Assembly (NCBI RefSeq): GCF_037042905.1
Contig: NC_087259.1
Span: 20,925,501-20,989,500, forward strand
Length of the DNA stretch: 64,000 nt
Source: Lytechinus pictus
Taxonomy: Eukaryota; Echinodermata; Echinoidea; Temnopleuroida; Toxopneustidae
Reading direction: 5' to 3'
The translations under genes were made by a program, and so were the position numbers. Below the pieces are notes generated by a model. That model was given only the letters and a program-made list of their open reading frames with translations, did not search any database and was not told the DNA's origin. Shown in pieces: positions 56,901-64,000 of the stretch; the first letter of the stretch is position 1, and the number at the start of each line of letters is the position of its first letter.

Positions 56901-59527
56901 CGTGGCCACTAATCCGAAGAAGGAGAATGGAGAAAACCATGTCAAGAGATCCACCCACCTCAAAGATATTCATTGGTGAGAATGCAGAGTTTTACAAGCA
57001 GATGTGATGTTATAAGCTCCTGAAATACTGTAATTTTATTGGTTCAGAGTGAATTTGATTTTAAGAATCTTTATTAATGAAATGTTAGAAGCTTTTGTTA
57101 TAGAATAAGTTATTTAAATGGTGCAATTTGATTGGTTGAGAGGAGAGGAGTATTTCGTGACACAAATAGACAGTGATTTTCACTGACTATTGTTATAAGC
57201 TCCTGAAATTCTTTCATCTGATTGGCTCAGAGCAAATTAGTCAGTGAAAATCTTTGATTATTTGTTTTGTGAAACACTGCCCAGGTTTGTCATAGAATCA
57301 TAGTAATTACTATAAGTTTGTGAAACATGTCTGAATATAATCCACATTTTGCTGTAATATAAAGGCTACAGCTTGAATATTTTATGGACAAATATGACAA
57401 TTTTAATAATCAGGGATTTTTATGGATCAAATATGAAAAATATATACTTAAAGATTCTTTACCTTTATACTTTTCCTTTAAAAATTTTAGATGTTTCAAG
57501 ATGTCATGTTTTTTTTTTCTTTCAGTATTCATCCTGGTGACTTGTATCCGTTCTTAAGAAAACCTCTCTTCATCATAGTTGACAGTCCTAATGCACATGC
57601 ATTTACCGTAAGTTACATCATATATTTCTTTATTAAAGGAAATCCTTGGATATAAATAGTTATTTTCTCATTTTGATCCATATTGAAAGGATTTATCTTG
57701 TTTCCTGTCATTGCTTCAATATCTTTTATGTTTTCATTCACCAACATTGATGGATATTCAAATCTTTTAGTTCTTTTGTTTTTAGGCAGTAATCATCATT
57801 TTATCATTGGGCTCATATATTCCAAAGAACATTCACAATATATTTTACATATTTTCATATTGCACAGAACATTCCTAACCTGTTTGGCCAGCCCACCATC
57901 TGCCTCATGTCACCGATCCAGCTACCCGTCACCATCCAGGACAACGCCCCTCACAAGGGCAACCTCTTCACCCACTTCCTCCACTCGCCCCTGGCTGCCT
58001 TCTGCTATGCCTGCGACATCACCGACGTCCCCTGCCTCCTCTGGGCCAACTGCCAGGCCATGGTCCAGAAGATCATCGAGGAGGGCCACATCCAGATCGT
58101 CAAGTCCAAGACAATCGGTACGTCTCGCAGAAAAAGGTTTTTGGGATGATGGAGATGTCATGTAGTTGTCCCAACTCTTGTGTCTTAATCAGTGGGTCTT
58201 GGGTTTGAATCCTACTCCAGGGGCTTCATTTCCTTCATCAAGGAATCTGTCCTTATTGCACTCAATTTAGGTAACACAAGGAGGACCTGACAGTAATTTA
58301 TTCCTTGAAATACAGTATACAACCTGGTTGATAATGCAGCATTATTGTACAGCGTATATGAATTTTGCTAAAGAAAGATAGAAGTGCTCTATATTAAAGC
58401 ACATGCAAATTTCATTATGGAAGTTTTGTTTTGAAGATGGGGCTACATGTATGTCTAGATGCCATGCTTTTTATTGATAAAATATGTCTCTAAAGCTGCC
58501 ATGTTAAAGCCTGAATATTGTGCAAACAGTGCTCATGCAAATGAAGCACACTGGGCGATTTTAGTGGTGCAGCAAGGACAATGTAGCTAATTGCCTTTTA
58601 CAGTTATGTGTCAGTGTGATATTTCTTTTTCATATTTGAATATTTTTTTTTCTTTATTTGTAGATCATGTATATAAGCAATTCTTCAGTGATGAGTTTTT
58701 GAGGTTATTGGTGACAAGATTTATATTCTGCTATGGAGCTTTGAGATACCATAGAGGATTCAAGGTAAATATTTGTGTGTTCTAGCTTCACGGACTGATC
58801 AGTAGACATCCCATGATCAAAAGGAGACAAAGTTCAGCTTTTGACCAGTTTTCCAAGAATTAATTCTAGAAATGGGTTTCAGTTTCTAATGTATTTTTTA
58901 AAAACCATTTCTTATTTCTGTTCATCATATACCACTTCAAGGATTTACAATTCATTGCACTATATCTTCAAGTGTTTACTATTACTAGGGCAGAGCTGCA
59001 AAGTAGTACAGATTTTACGTTTTAGTACTGAAAAGTGAGAAGAATGCAGATGGTTTCATGCAAAATACTGATTTCTAAAGTTCCAGTTTTATGTGTTGTC
59101 CTATGGTATTTGTTTGAAAATACTTATTTCCTAAGCAAAATACTGACTTTCAGCTTTTATAATACTGAAATGTTCTTGTTCAGCAGCTCTGCTAGGGCAA
59201 CATTTTCAAATGTTGTAAGCCGTAGAATGTTGCTGACTTCTCATTAAATACTTGTTCAGTGTGAGTTGCTTTTATACAAGTAGTTCTACTGCTGGTTCTT
59301 CATCTACAACTATAACGTCTATCCTACCAACACCTTGATTACGGCAGTATTTTATTTGCTTTTTGATGTTTGTATCTTTTCAGGATGACAGCTACTACCC
59401 ACGGAGCAACCCCAGCCTTCTTGGCCATGACATCCTCGAGAGCACACTCCTACACAAGCAGATCCTTGACCTTGCCTCCATGCTTGATGTGAGGGCGCTC
59501 TTCCTTGAATTCGGAGAGATTGAATGA
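38821..59527 (+). CDS. SCAI: SCAI, suppressor of cancer cell invasion orthologue (14 exons, 555 aa)
   Basis: SCAI is a nuclear corepressor that binds MRTF-A/SRF and damps RhoA-Dia-driven transcription, including beta1-integrin; in vertebrates it also acts with 53BP1 in DNA repair. Fourteen exons with GT-AG junctions join in frame: 38821-38924, 40710-40805, 45118-45204, 50867-50965, 51324-51420, 53010-53108, 54730-54882, 55569-55658, 56126-56221, 56806-56975, 57526-57607, 57868-58117, 58664-58764, 59384-59527. The sum is 1668 nt, or 555 codons plus TGA. Hallmark SCAI blocks: KSKQLFNGLRDLPQYG, DVYTKLWKFQQQ, RYGLKRWQIGEIASKIGQLY, LRTSETNYLHEAFSFY, KKLRYYAR, IPANSVLLVYL, IHPGDLYPFLRKPLFIIVDS, FSDEFLRLLVTRFIF. 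The vertebrate protein is about 606 aa, longer mainly at the N terminus. The start ATG is the first in exon 1 and lies close to the conserved core. Introns hold many transposons. No stop or frameshift interrupts the model. Confidence 0.96.
39225..39620 (+). pseudogene. LINE reverse-transcriptase C-terminal fragment in SCAI intron 1
   Basis: The frame at 39321-39620 reads LDIGKCNFSNRVVNDWN then VFKLRLDKFWW, the typical C-terminal end of CR1/Jockey-like LINE open frames (FS.RVVN.WN...FK.RLDK.W). It is plus strand, 5' truncated and followed by a GAT microsatellite that probably grew from its tail. Confidence 0.7.
39628..39775. repeat. (GAT)n / (GATGGT)n microsatellite
   Basis: About 145 bp of GAT, GGT and GTT trinucleotides. 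The His-rich minus-strand frame is an artefact. Confidence 0.97.
40710..40805 (+). CDS. SCAI: SCAI exon 2
   Basis: Acceptor TTGTTATTTCAG. Encodes DLPQYGHKQWQSYFARTFDV then YTKLWKFQQQN. Donor GTAAGT, phase 2. A poly-T tract follows in the intron (40827-40846). Confidence 0.97.
41471..42060. mobile_element. hAT-type MITE with 8-bp TSD and inner palindrome
   Basis: Ends TAGGCCTGGGTC and GACTCAGGCCTA (inverted with a one-base indel), flanked by the exact 8-bp repeat ATTTATAA (41463-41470 and 42061-42068). Within it, 41675-41888 forms a second inverted repeat of about 85 bp per arm. Outside the inner palindrome the two flanks share TTCCGG-rich words in opposite orientation. It is non-coding. Confidence 0.85.
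41675..41888. repeat. Inner palindrome of the hAT MITE
   Basis: GATGAGAAGATGGGAAAAAA and AACTTGCCGATGTTTAC on the left are mirrored on the right by GTAAACATCGGCAAGTTTTT and TTCCCATCTTCTCAT. The middle (41762-41810) mirrors AGCTACGAGA with TCTCGTAGCT. It is probably a separate nested insertion. Confidence 0.85.
42484..42539. repeat. Hairpin, 56 bp
   Basis: GCGCAAAGGGTACCTTGAAT pairs with ATTCAAGGTTAACCCTTTGC across a short AT loop, with a two-base bulge. It may be the middle of a small MITE bounded by TTTGCACGCTGA near 42248 and TGCGCACTGAA near 42536. Confidence 0.7.
43333..43636. mobile_element. TIR MITE, 304 bp
   Basis: GGCCCGTATTCTGAAGTCGG at the left is mirrored by the right end CCCGACTACAGATTACGGGCC with few mismatches. 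The TIR extends inward through TTTAACTTAAACTCAGG and TTTAAAGTTGTGG, about 50 bp per arm. The target duplication is unclear. Confidence 0.85.
45118..45204 (+). CDS. SCAI: SCAI exon 3
   Basis: Acceptor TGTCCTCTTCCAAG. Encodes TLDLRYGLKRWQIGEIASKI then GQLYYHY. Donor GTAAGT, phase 2. Confidence 0.96.
47036..47157. repeat. Small inverted repeat, 122 bp
   Basis: ATAAAGCTTAGCAATTGATC at the left mirrors GATTAATTGCTAAGCTTTAT at the right. The inner ATCATGA and GATCAATC words also pair partly. It is probably a tiny MITE. Confidence 0.6.
47355..47520. repeat. (CAT)n microsatellite
   Basis: CATCATCAT runs with CGT, ATT and CAC interruptions. The Ser- and His-rich open frames here are artefacts. Confidence 0.96.
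48385..49035. mobile_element. Probable MITE with G/C-run ends
   Basis: The left end (ACGGAAGGGGGGGGGACTCA) roughly mirrors the right end (TTTGAGTGCCCCCCCCGGC), and CATGTACA occurs just outside each end. CATGTACA is so common in this window that it does not prove a duplication. The interior has tandem AGACCCC/TTCCTTAGACCCCCAT phrases but no gene. Confidence 0.5.
49045..49618 (-). mobile_element. hAT-like MITE, family 1 copy D (intact)
   Basis: Starts CCCGGGGGGGGGGGCCTCTT and ends GAAGTGGCCCCCCCCGGG, with GACGAGTGGATACCATGCGC mirrored by GCGCATGGTATCCACTCGTC. Flanked by the exact 8-bp repeat ACATTACA (49037-49044 and 49619-49626). Internal order is the reverse of copy B, with ACGTTACGTACGTAACGT at 49135-49152. 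It is the second copy with a clean 8-bp duplication. Confidence 0.92.
50867..50965 (+). CDS. SCAI: SCAI exon 4
   Basis: Acceptor TTATCTCTCAG. Encodes LRTSETNYLHEAFSFYLAIR then ARGYFSKVNREK. Donor GTAACT, phase 2. Confidence 0.97.
51324..51420 (+). CDS. SCAI: SCAI exon 5
   Basis: Acceptor CTTTTCAAACAG. Encodes PELMVKKLRYYARVIVVSLL then LRKMDLVKDLVK. Donor GTTGGT (a weak but valid GT), phase 0. Confidence 0.95.
51878..52942. mobile_element. hAT element (Charlie-type ends) with 8-bp TSD in SCAI intron 5
   Basis: Ends CAGGGGTTCTCAAACTTTTT and GTAGTTTGAGAACCCCTG are inverted, and the flanking direct repeat TCCTATAC (51870-51877 and 52943-52950) is exact. The subterminal GGGCC and CCGGCCC words are also typical of hAT. 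1065 bp, no transposase, and it holds a second element at 52428-52587. Confidence 0.93.
52428..52587. mobile_element. Nested G/C-run MITE
   Basis: Starts CAGGGGCAGCGGAAGCGGGG and ends CCGTTCCGCGGACCCTG; GTCAAG occurs at both borders. Related to 20378-20556. It inserted inside the larger hAT element. Confidence 0.7.
53010..53108 (+). CDS. SCAI: SCAI exon 6
   Basis: Acceptor TTTTGTTTCAG. Encodes DLSRNLEEYRSNYNAEDQPE then WDLVLGEIEAFID. Donor GTAAGT, phase 0. Confidence 0.96.
53120..54570 (+). repeat. Tandem array with hairpin-CTAG end in SCAI intron 6
   Basis: Degenerate units of about 155-170 bp alternate between two types: one with GAGGTTCACCAAACTTCTAC (near 53376, 53547, 53877, 54032, 54317) and one with GATAGCACTAGGTGGGG (near 53222, 53723, 54166). 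Both share CAGAATTTTGAAATT and ATGCTAATTTATGCG. The array ends with CACATCAATGATGTG, a short hairpin, directly followed by CTAG (about 54547-54566). A hairpin then CTRR is the Helitron 3' signature. Head GGCGTCCGTCCACAATTTC near 53145. The classification is inferred. Confidence 0.65.
54730..54882 (+). CDS. SCAI: SCAI exon 7
   Basis: Acceptor TATCCTTGTAG. Encodes ADESIRVLDEQAVAQVQTHR through LSLQEAIIVGNCSHQ. Donor GTCAGT, phase 0. The frame runs on past the donor into the intron to 55044, but the homology stops at HQ. Confidence 0.95.
55569..55658 (+). CDS. SCAI: SCAI exon 8
   Basis: Acceptor TTTCCTTTGTAG. Encodes VKFSELTLDMYRMLQTLERE then PTLREENSTK. Donor GTAATA, phase 0. Confidence 0.96.
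55769..56050. repeat. Dispersed repeat in SCAI intron 8
   Basis: AAAGGATACTTGTATAGCGC followed by AGGTGCTCAAGGCAGTCC is a phrase I associate with interspersed repeats of marine invertebrate genomes. The open frame across it (55810-56052) is not a SCAI exon. The far boundary is uncertain. Confidence 0.45.
56126..56221 (+). CDS. SCAI: SCAI exon 9
   Basis: Acceptor CCATTTTCTTTGAAG. Encodes DQGQIKRQNPHKYLLYKPSF then DQFYTFMSAGIK. Donor GTATGA, phase 0. Confidence 0.95.
56806..56975 (+). CDS. SCAI: SCAI exon 10
   Basis: Acceptor AATTTATGCCCACAG. Encodes EIPANSVLLVYLAASASTPG through GAYDLGGVATN to KRSTHLKDIH. Donor GTGAGA, phase 2. Confidence 0.96.
57526..57607 (+). CDS. SCAI: SCAI exon 11
   Basis: Acceptor TTTTTTCTTTCAG. 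Completes HC then IHPGDLYPFLRKPLFIIVDS and PNAHAFT. Donor GTAAGT, phase 0. Confidence 0.97.
57868..58117 (+). CDS. SCAI: SCAI exon 12
   Basis: Acceptor TTTTCATATTGCACAG. Encodes NIPNLFGQPTICLMSPIQLP through NLFTHFLHSPLAAFC to IQIVKSKTI. Donor GTACGT, phase 1. It is strikingly GC-rich, with C-ending codons, compared with its AT-rich introns. Confidence 0.96.
58664..58764 (+). CDS. SCAI: SCAI exon 13
   Basis: Acceptor TTCTTTATTTGTAG. Encodes HVYKQFFSDEFLRLLVTRFI then FCYGALRYHRGFK, the most conserved C-terminal block. Donor GTAAAT, phase 0. Confidence 0.97.
59384..59527 (+). CDS. SCAI: SCAI exon 14 (terminal)
   Basis: Acceptor TTTGTATCTTTTCAG. Encodes DDSYYPRSNPSLLGHDILES then LLHKQILDLASMLDVRALFL and EFGEIE, then TGA at 59525-59527. 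The block KQILDLASMLDVR matches the vertebrate C terminus. Confidence 0.97.
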   Translation, partial: DDSYYPRSNPSLLGHDILESTLLHKQILDLASMLDVRALFLEFGEIE

Positions 59528-60243
59528 TCCGCCACTGTCCCTATTCACACCGGACAGATATACCCTAGACCAGATTGCTGACTGTACCCGTGTTGCCAAG
59601 AGTCAATCAGATTGGAGTCAGTGGGTCTCTTTGCCGGTTTAGTGGTGTCATAGAAGTATTAGCCATTGACTCTGAGCAGAAGTGCTTTATGGACGAATGA
59701 TTTTATGCATTTTCTCAGAAATAATGGTTCTTTATGGGTGAATGTAACCAGAGGACATTCATCTGTGGTGTCTTTGAAATATATTTATTGATGGAATGGA
59801 CACACTAAAACCCAGGTGGTCTTAGCTGCACAGTATTAAAATTCATCATTGCCATATATACTGTATAAATGCACCATGCGTCGAGTCAATATTTTGTTCG
59901 GTCCTGTGTTTTCCCCGATGGTTAATGCTGATTTTGAGTCAGTCGGTACATGTGTACTTGTAATGCTGTTGATGCTGCTCTCTTGAAATTATCTGTGGAT
60001 AGTCCGTCATTCGTGCTCTGTCATGACTTGTGATAATTATTTATAACATCCAAAAAATCAGGGCCATTCAATTCAATTGAATGTCCTTATTTTCATTAGA
60101 GCTTTTGATGAGTAGGTGTAATGTCAATTCATTGAGGAATTATTAAAAAGAATGGGATTGAGGCTGGTCCCAGAGCATATGTGGTTATTTGAGCCCCATA
60201 AAGTTTATTCATTGGTTAATCCGTCAATTTTTGTGATTCATAC

Positions 60244-60646
60244 TTAAAGTGGAAGTGCACCTGAACAACAAGTTGGCTTTAATAAAAGTAAAACAATTTG
60301 AGAATTAAATTGGAGTTATGAATTTTTTAAGTTATGATTTTGTGTCGTCACAAACAAGCAGATCCACCATATATTTTGTGATGTAAATTCCCCAAAATGC
60401 CATTTTCTCAAAAAATGGATACAATATATCATCAGACAAACTATTTCATACCACCTTCTGTAGGAAAAAATATTTTTATTCATTATGATCCATTAAAAAA
60501 AAAGGAATTTATAGAAATCATATTACCTAAAGTATGTGGGTGCTTCTTATTCTGTGATGGATTATCATCAAACCTTTACCAACATTTTCGCTAATTCATC
60601 TGCTTTCAATCAAACCAATTTGTTTCCAGGGTGAACTTCCCCTTTA
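60244..60646. mobile_element. TTAA-flanked palindromic MITE in the SCAI 3' UTR
   Basis: Starts TTAAAGTGGAAGTGCACCTG and ends CAGGGTGAACTTCCCCTTTAA. Same family as 3885-4770 and 19094-19545, but with both TTAA ends readable. The middle holds an AAAATGCCATTTTCTCAAAA block. Confidence 0.82.
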
Positions 60647-61878
60647 AAGCATCGATCTCCTTAAAAATCAATCGTATGCTCAATTTCTGACTTGGGTCTT
60701 CATTTTGAACTGAATCATGAATATAAAGTGTTATGATATTTTTTTATCCTGTGATTACTTGATCGCCAGTAAATTTCCCAAATGGTATACTTTGGGGTGA
60801 GCATCTTTTCTATAGTCACCCCTAGATTTGCTGCAATACTCAAGACATATAGCAGAATAGTGATGAATGGTACAGAATTACTTGGTTTGTAATCAATGTA
60901 AAAAGAGAAAACAGCCCCTAGAAAAATAGAATTAATTCTTCTCTGCAGATGGAATGTTAACAGTGTATCAAGAAAGACTTCAAATATTTTGAAGCACTAT
61001 GCATCATGTCTGCTGGCTGGAATCATAATACATGCTGATAATACATTTTTGAAATGGTTTACTGAAATGTTAAGTGGTGACTTCTCCGCCCTTCATGATT
61101 TTCCTTCAATGTAATATCATTATTTCCATTATTTCAAAGATGATTATCACTGTTAAAGTAATCTGTAGGCCTATTGTACTGCAATATTTGTGAAGCTGCA
61201 TCATGGACAGATACTTCTTTTTATTTTTTGTTCTCATTTCTATCATTCAATGTTGATTTGATATTGCTTTTTAAAAAGCAATCTTGATAATCAGGAGCCT
61301 TTTAACTTTATAGGCTGTATTTATCTGAAGTGTTTGTTCCTAGATTACAATGGAAATGGGTTTAATTTAAAAATACCCCCAAAAGATATGATTATTTATA
61401 TGTTACTTGAAAGTGAATATCAATTGCACTCTTATCTGCAAAGGTCCGACACATAGTATGAAGCTTTGTTAATGAAGTAAACATTTCCAGGAGTTGCCAA
61501 AATGTTTGATATAACATTTTACATGTATAAAGGTATTGTTGTTTGTTTATATGGACATGTCATATCTGCACACCATTGCTCTTTCCTCATAATATAATTG
61601 AGAATTCTTGAATACTGTATTTTAGAATGTCAGTGTTTACCTTAAAATTCATACAAACAGAACTTTTTGGAGCAAACGATTATATGGAAAAATATAAAAT
61701 ATCTATTTTCAATACCCATTATTTCACATTTTGTACTATGAAATAGTAATGACAGCACCAATTGTACGGTACTAGCCCATATGAGATTTTGATGCACAAC
61801 TCAGCTTACATGTGGCATTTTTGTAAATAGCATCATTAAATTATACCTAATAAATTCTTGTTCTGTATATAATGTGGA

Positions 61879-61884
61879 AATAAA
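61879..61884 (+). terminator. SCAI: Polyadenylation signal AATAAA (candidate, SCAI)
   Basis: Canonical hexamer followed by a GT/T-rich stretch (GTGGCGTCTTTC) within 20 bases, as expected upstream and downstream of a cleavage site. Confidence 0.45.
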
Positions 61885-61900
61885 AGTGGCGTCTTTCAGG

Positions 61901-62810
61901 AGTTGTAATTATTTATGTTTGTGAAATTTATTTTCTATTTAATAAGAGTAGCAATGTTTCATTGCCAAATTCCTTTTTTAAATCTGTTGCATCGGTTGCC
62001 TGATGAATGGTTTATATTTTTAAGGTAATTTTGACATCTGAATACCTTAGTAATCTAATTTACTCTCTACACCAAACCAGCTTAGTTAAGGACTACACTG
62101 TAATGGAGACTGTTTGATATTCAAAGATTCATTAAAAAAAGGGGGACGCTAGCTTTTTGTATTTATAAGATTTATATTTATGAGGCGTTAACCGAATGCA
62201 TGTGATTAAGATTTTACTTCATATACTTACAGAAAGAGGATAGGTGGGGAGAGAGAGAGAGAGAGAGAATGTTAACTAGAGGTGGGTCGGCTTGGAAAAA
62301 GAAGATGGTAGATGTAAAAAATAAAGGCTTTAATAAAGGAAATTTGTCAAAAAAGTGTGATGTTTGAATACTGATACAAATTCAGGAAGGAATCGATCGA
62401 GTACCATATTTTTTTAGTGGAGAGGTATAAATCTTTTGATTTAAAAATATATTCATTCAATATCTCAGACAATAATTTGTAAATAAAATTAATTGAACAA
62501 CTGGATATTGTGTATAATTATACTGTAATCAAGTGAATTCACAAAACTGAATCATTATGAAGTTGTTTTCCATACTAGATAAATAAAGCTTAGCATATTA
62601 ATTCCAATTAGGAATATACTTTCAATTCATATAAATATCTAAGATGCATCATAGCTCAGTTCTTACAGATCAGTGGAATTGCAATCAAGCGACACAGGCA
62701 GAAACCGAGCTGTCCATTAAAGTGCTTTAACCCTCATTACCAGGTCCCTCAAAATGTAATTCCTAGCAGACCTGACCGCAGACCTGGGGCCTGTTACATG
62801 AAACTGTTAT
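61901..62810. other. No gene recognised
   Basis: AT-rich DNA with a (GA)n tract at 62248-62268. No RNA gene or transposon end is clear. Confidence 0.5.
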
Positions 62811-62817
62811 AAATGTA

Positions 62818-63175
62818 TGCATGGGCGGAAATCCCAGGGGGGACGTGTCCCCCCTACTAAAAATAGTAGGGGGGACACAATATCAAATGTCCCCCCTACT
62901 ATTTTGGTCTTTTATGATGGTAAGAAATACATCATTCTAAATCGAAATAAAACATGTATTTTGGGACAAGATTACCTTACTTTGGCGATGATAACCTTTT
63001 TTTTTGCTTGTCAAATTTTCCCGCCCCTTGTCCCCATAGGCGAATCCGGGGGCCGAAGCCCCCCCCCCCTCTTGGCGGAGCAAAAAAATAAAAAAGGGAA
63101 AGAAAGAAGGAAAAAGAGGGAAAAGAGAGGAGAAAAAGAAGAGAAGGACGACGAGTGCTTAAAATAAGATGAGGG
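62818..63175. repeat. Decayed repeat with G/C-run ends
   Basis: GGGCGGAAATCCCAGGGGGG and mirrored CCCCCCTACT / AGTAGGGGGG words at 62847-62905, then CGAATCCGGGGGCCGAAGCC with a C-run and an AAAGAGG purine tract. The frames here are low-complexity readings. Confidence 0.5.
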
Positions 63176-63204
63176 GAAGACTTGGAAAATAAAAAGAATA
63201 TTTC

Positions 63205-63790
63205 GTGCCAATATATAAAATTTTCGCTCAAGCTTCGCGCTCGCATTGCCTGTTATGTGATTAACATATCTTGTACAATATGGAGTTCGAATATCAAGTT
63301 TGGAAGTCAATATACAAAACATATTTTACCTCGGAAATCGAACATTCATTATTTTGTGTAATTTACAAATTGGTTTTTAAAAAGTGCTTTGTAAAAATGT
63401 CAGTTTTATGGTCTGAATGTTAACATTTGCTGCTTGCGCTGCGCGCTCGCAAATTTTGATTTATCAGGTACCTATTATTTTCGTGTATTTAATAAAGTTT
63501 TCAAAATATCCCTTTTCAGGTCTGATTGTCAAGACGTATCAGCTAGCGCGCTGCACGCTCGCATTTTGATTGGCGAGTTATATAAATGTTTCAATATTGA
63601 TTATACAACAAACTACTTAAAATCCCCTTTTCATTACAGTTTATCAAAAATTTCAGCTCGCGATTTGTGCTCGCATTAATGGTTAGAAATATATTAACTG
63701 ATGCATCCTATTTATAATCACAAAAGTGAAATGTCCAGTTTTTATGCCATGATATCATCAGATTTCGCGCCCTCATTATGATCAATATGA
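63205..63790. repeat. Degenerate ~110-bp tandem repeat
   Basis: A motif like AGCT.GCGC.GC.CGCTCGCATT recurs near 63229, 63432, 63543, 63655 and 63765; the last four are spaced 110-112 bp, and the first gap (203 bp) is close to two units. Between motifs the text is AT-rich (TATATAAA, GATTGGCGAGTTATAT). It continues the repeat block just before it. Confidence 0.65.
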
Positions 63791-64000
63791 TATTAATTTA
63801 ATAATGAAATTGTCCCTTTTGTTTCATCTCGCGCTTAGCAAGAGGAATAGGAGGATAGTCATCATTTTCATATGATGACATGTCGTAAGGATGTCCCGGT
63901 CGCGAAATTATTTTTCCCACCGAGTTCTGGACCAGCATATGAATATTCATGACTTGCGACTTCGGATTAAGAGTACGCATGCGCGTGGACTCTGCCTCGA
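63791..64000. other. No recognisable feature at window end
   Basis: AT-rich then GC-richer (CATGCGCGTGGACTCTGCC). Nothing can be assigned; a feature may continue beyond the window. Confidence 0.4.

Larger units (their letters stand above)
59528..61900 (+). other. SCAI: SCAI 3' UTR (probable)
   Basis: About 2.3 kb with no other gene. It includes a palindromic MITE at 60244-60646. The best polyadenylation signal is AATAAA at 61879-61884, after GTGG; another AATAAA-like site (CTAATAAATTC) lies about 30 bp earlier. An earlier, shorter 3' end cannot be excluded. Confidence 0.5.

Noticed and set aside
57922-58161. Minus-strand 79-codon acidic frame
   Set aside because: It is antisense to GC-rich SCAI exon 12; codon bias of the sense strand explains it.
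57683-58165. 160-codon plus-strand frame
   Set aside because: It starts in SCAI intron 11 and crosses exon 12 in the wrong frame; the SCAI frame through exon 12 matches the family.

Overview
This is a window of animal (metazoan) nuclear DNA, most likely from an echinoderm and probably a sea urchin. It is AT-rich and mostly non-coding. Its genes have GT-AG introns and its spaces are full of short non-autonomous DNA transposons, palindromic MITEs, tRNA-derived SINEs, LINE remnants and tracts of ACATGTAC. The U1 snRNA resembles echinoid U1. The echinoderm assignment rests on repeat style and general knowledge, not on a database match. Nothing bacterial, no CRISPR array and no operon is present.

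Layout. 1-9.3 kb: intergenic repeats, including a Helentron-like tandem array (1.6-2.8 kb) and a hAT MITE nested in a palindromic MITE (3.9-4.8 kb). 9.4-9.7 kb, minus strand: the last coding exon of an unidentified small gene with a CaaX-like C terminus. 10.66-14.2 kb: a dense stack of foldback and TIR elements, namely a 448-bp MULE-like MITE, a 1.75-kb foldback element and a 528-bp near-perfect palindrome nested in another element. 14.7-21.6 kb: more MITEs, a (TA)n tract and two SINEs. 22.14-22.30 kb, minus strand: a U1 snRNA gene or close variant. 24-26.5 kb: TTAA-flanked palindromic MITEs. 27.6-30.0 kb, plus strand: a single-exon FEM1-family ankyrin protein (780 aa), a probable CUL2 E3 ligase substrate receptor. 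34-37.3 kb: a dead LINE split by a TIR element. 37.54-38.73 kb: a Pack-MULE-like element carrying an exon-like open frame, ending 94 bp before the SCAI start codon. 38.8-59.5 kb, plus strand: the complete 14-exon SCAI orthologue (555 aa), with a 3' UTR to about 61.9 kb. 62.8-63.8 kb: more repeats.

The genes do not form a functional cluster. SCAI is a nuclear corepressor of MRTF/SRF transcription, the FEM1-like protein would act in ubiquitin-dependent turnover, and U1 is a spliceosomal RNA. The most unusual content is the transposon architecture: exact target-site duplications can be read for several families, elements are nested two or three deep, and one element appears to have captured host exon sequence.
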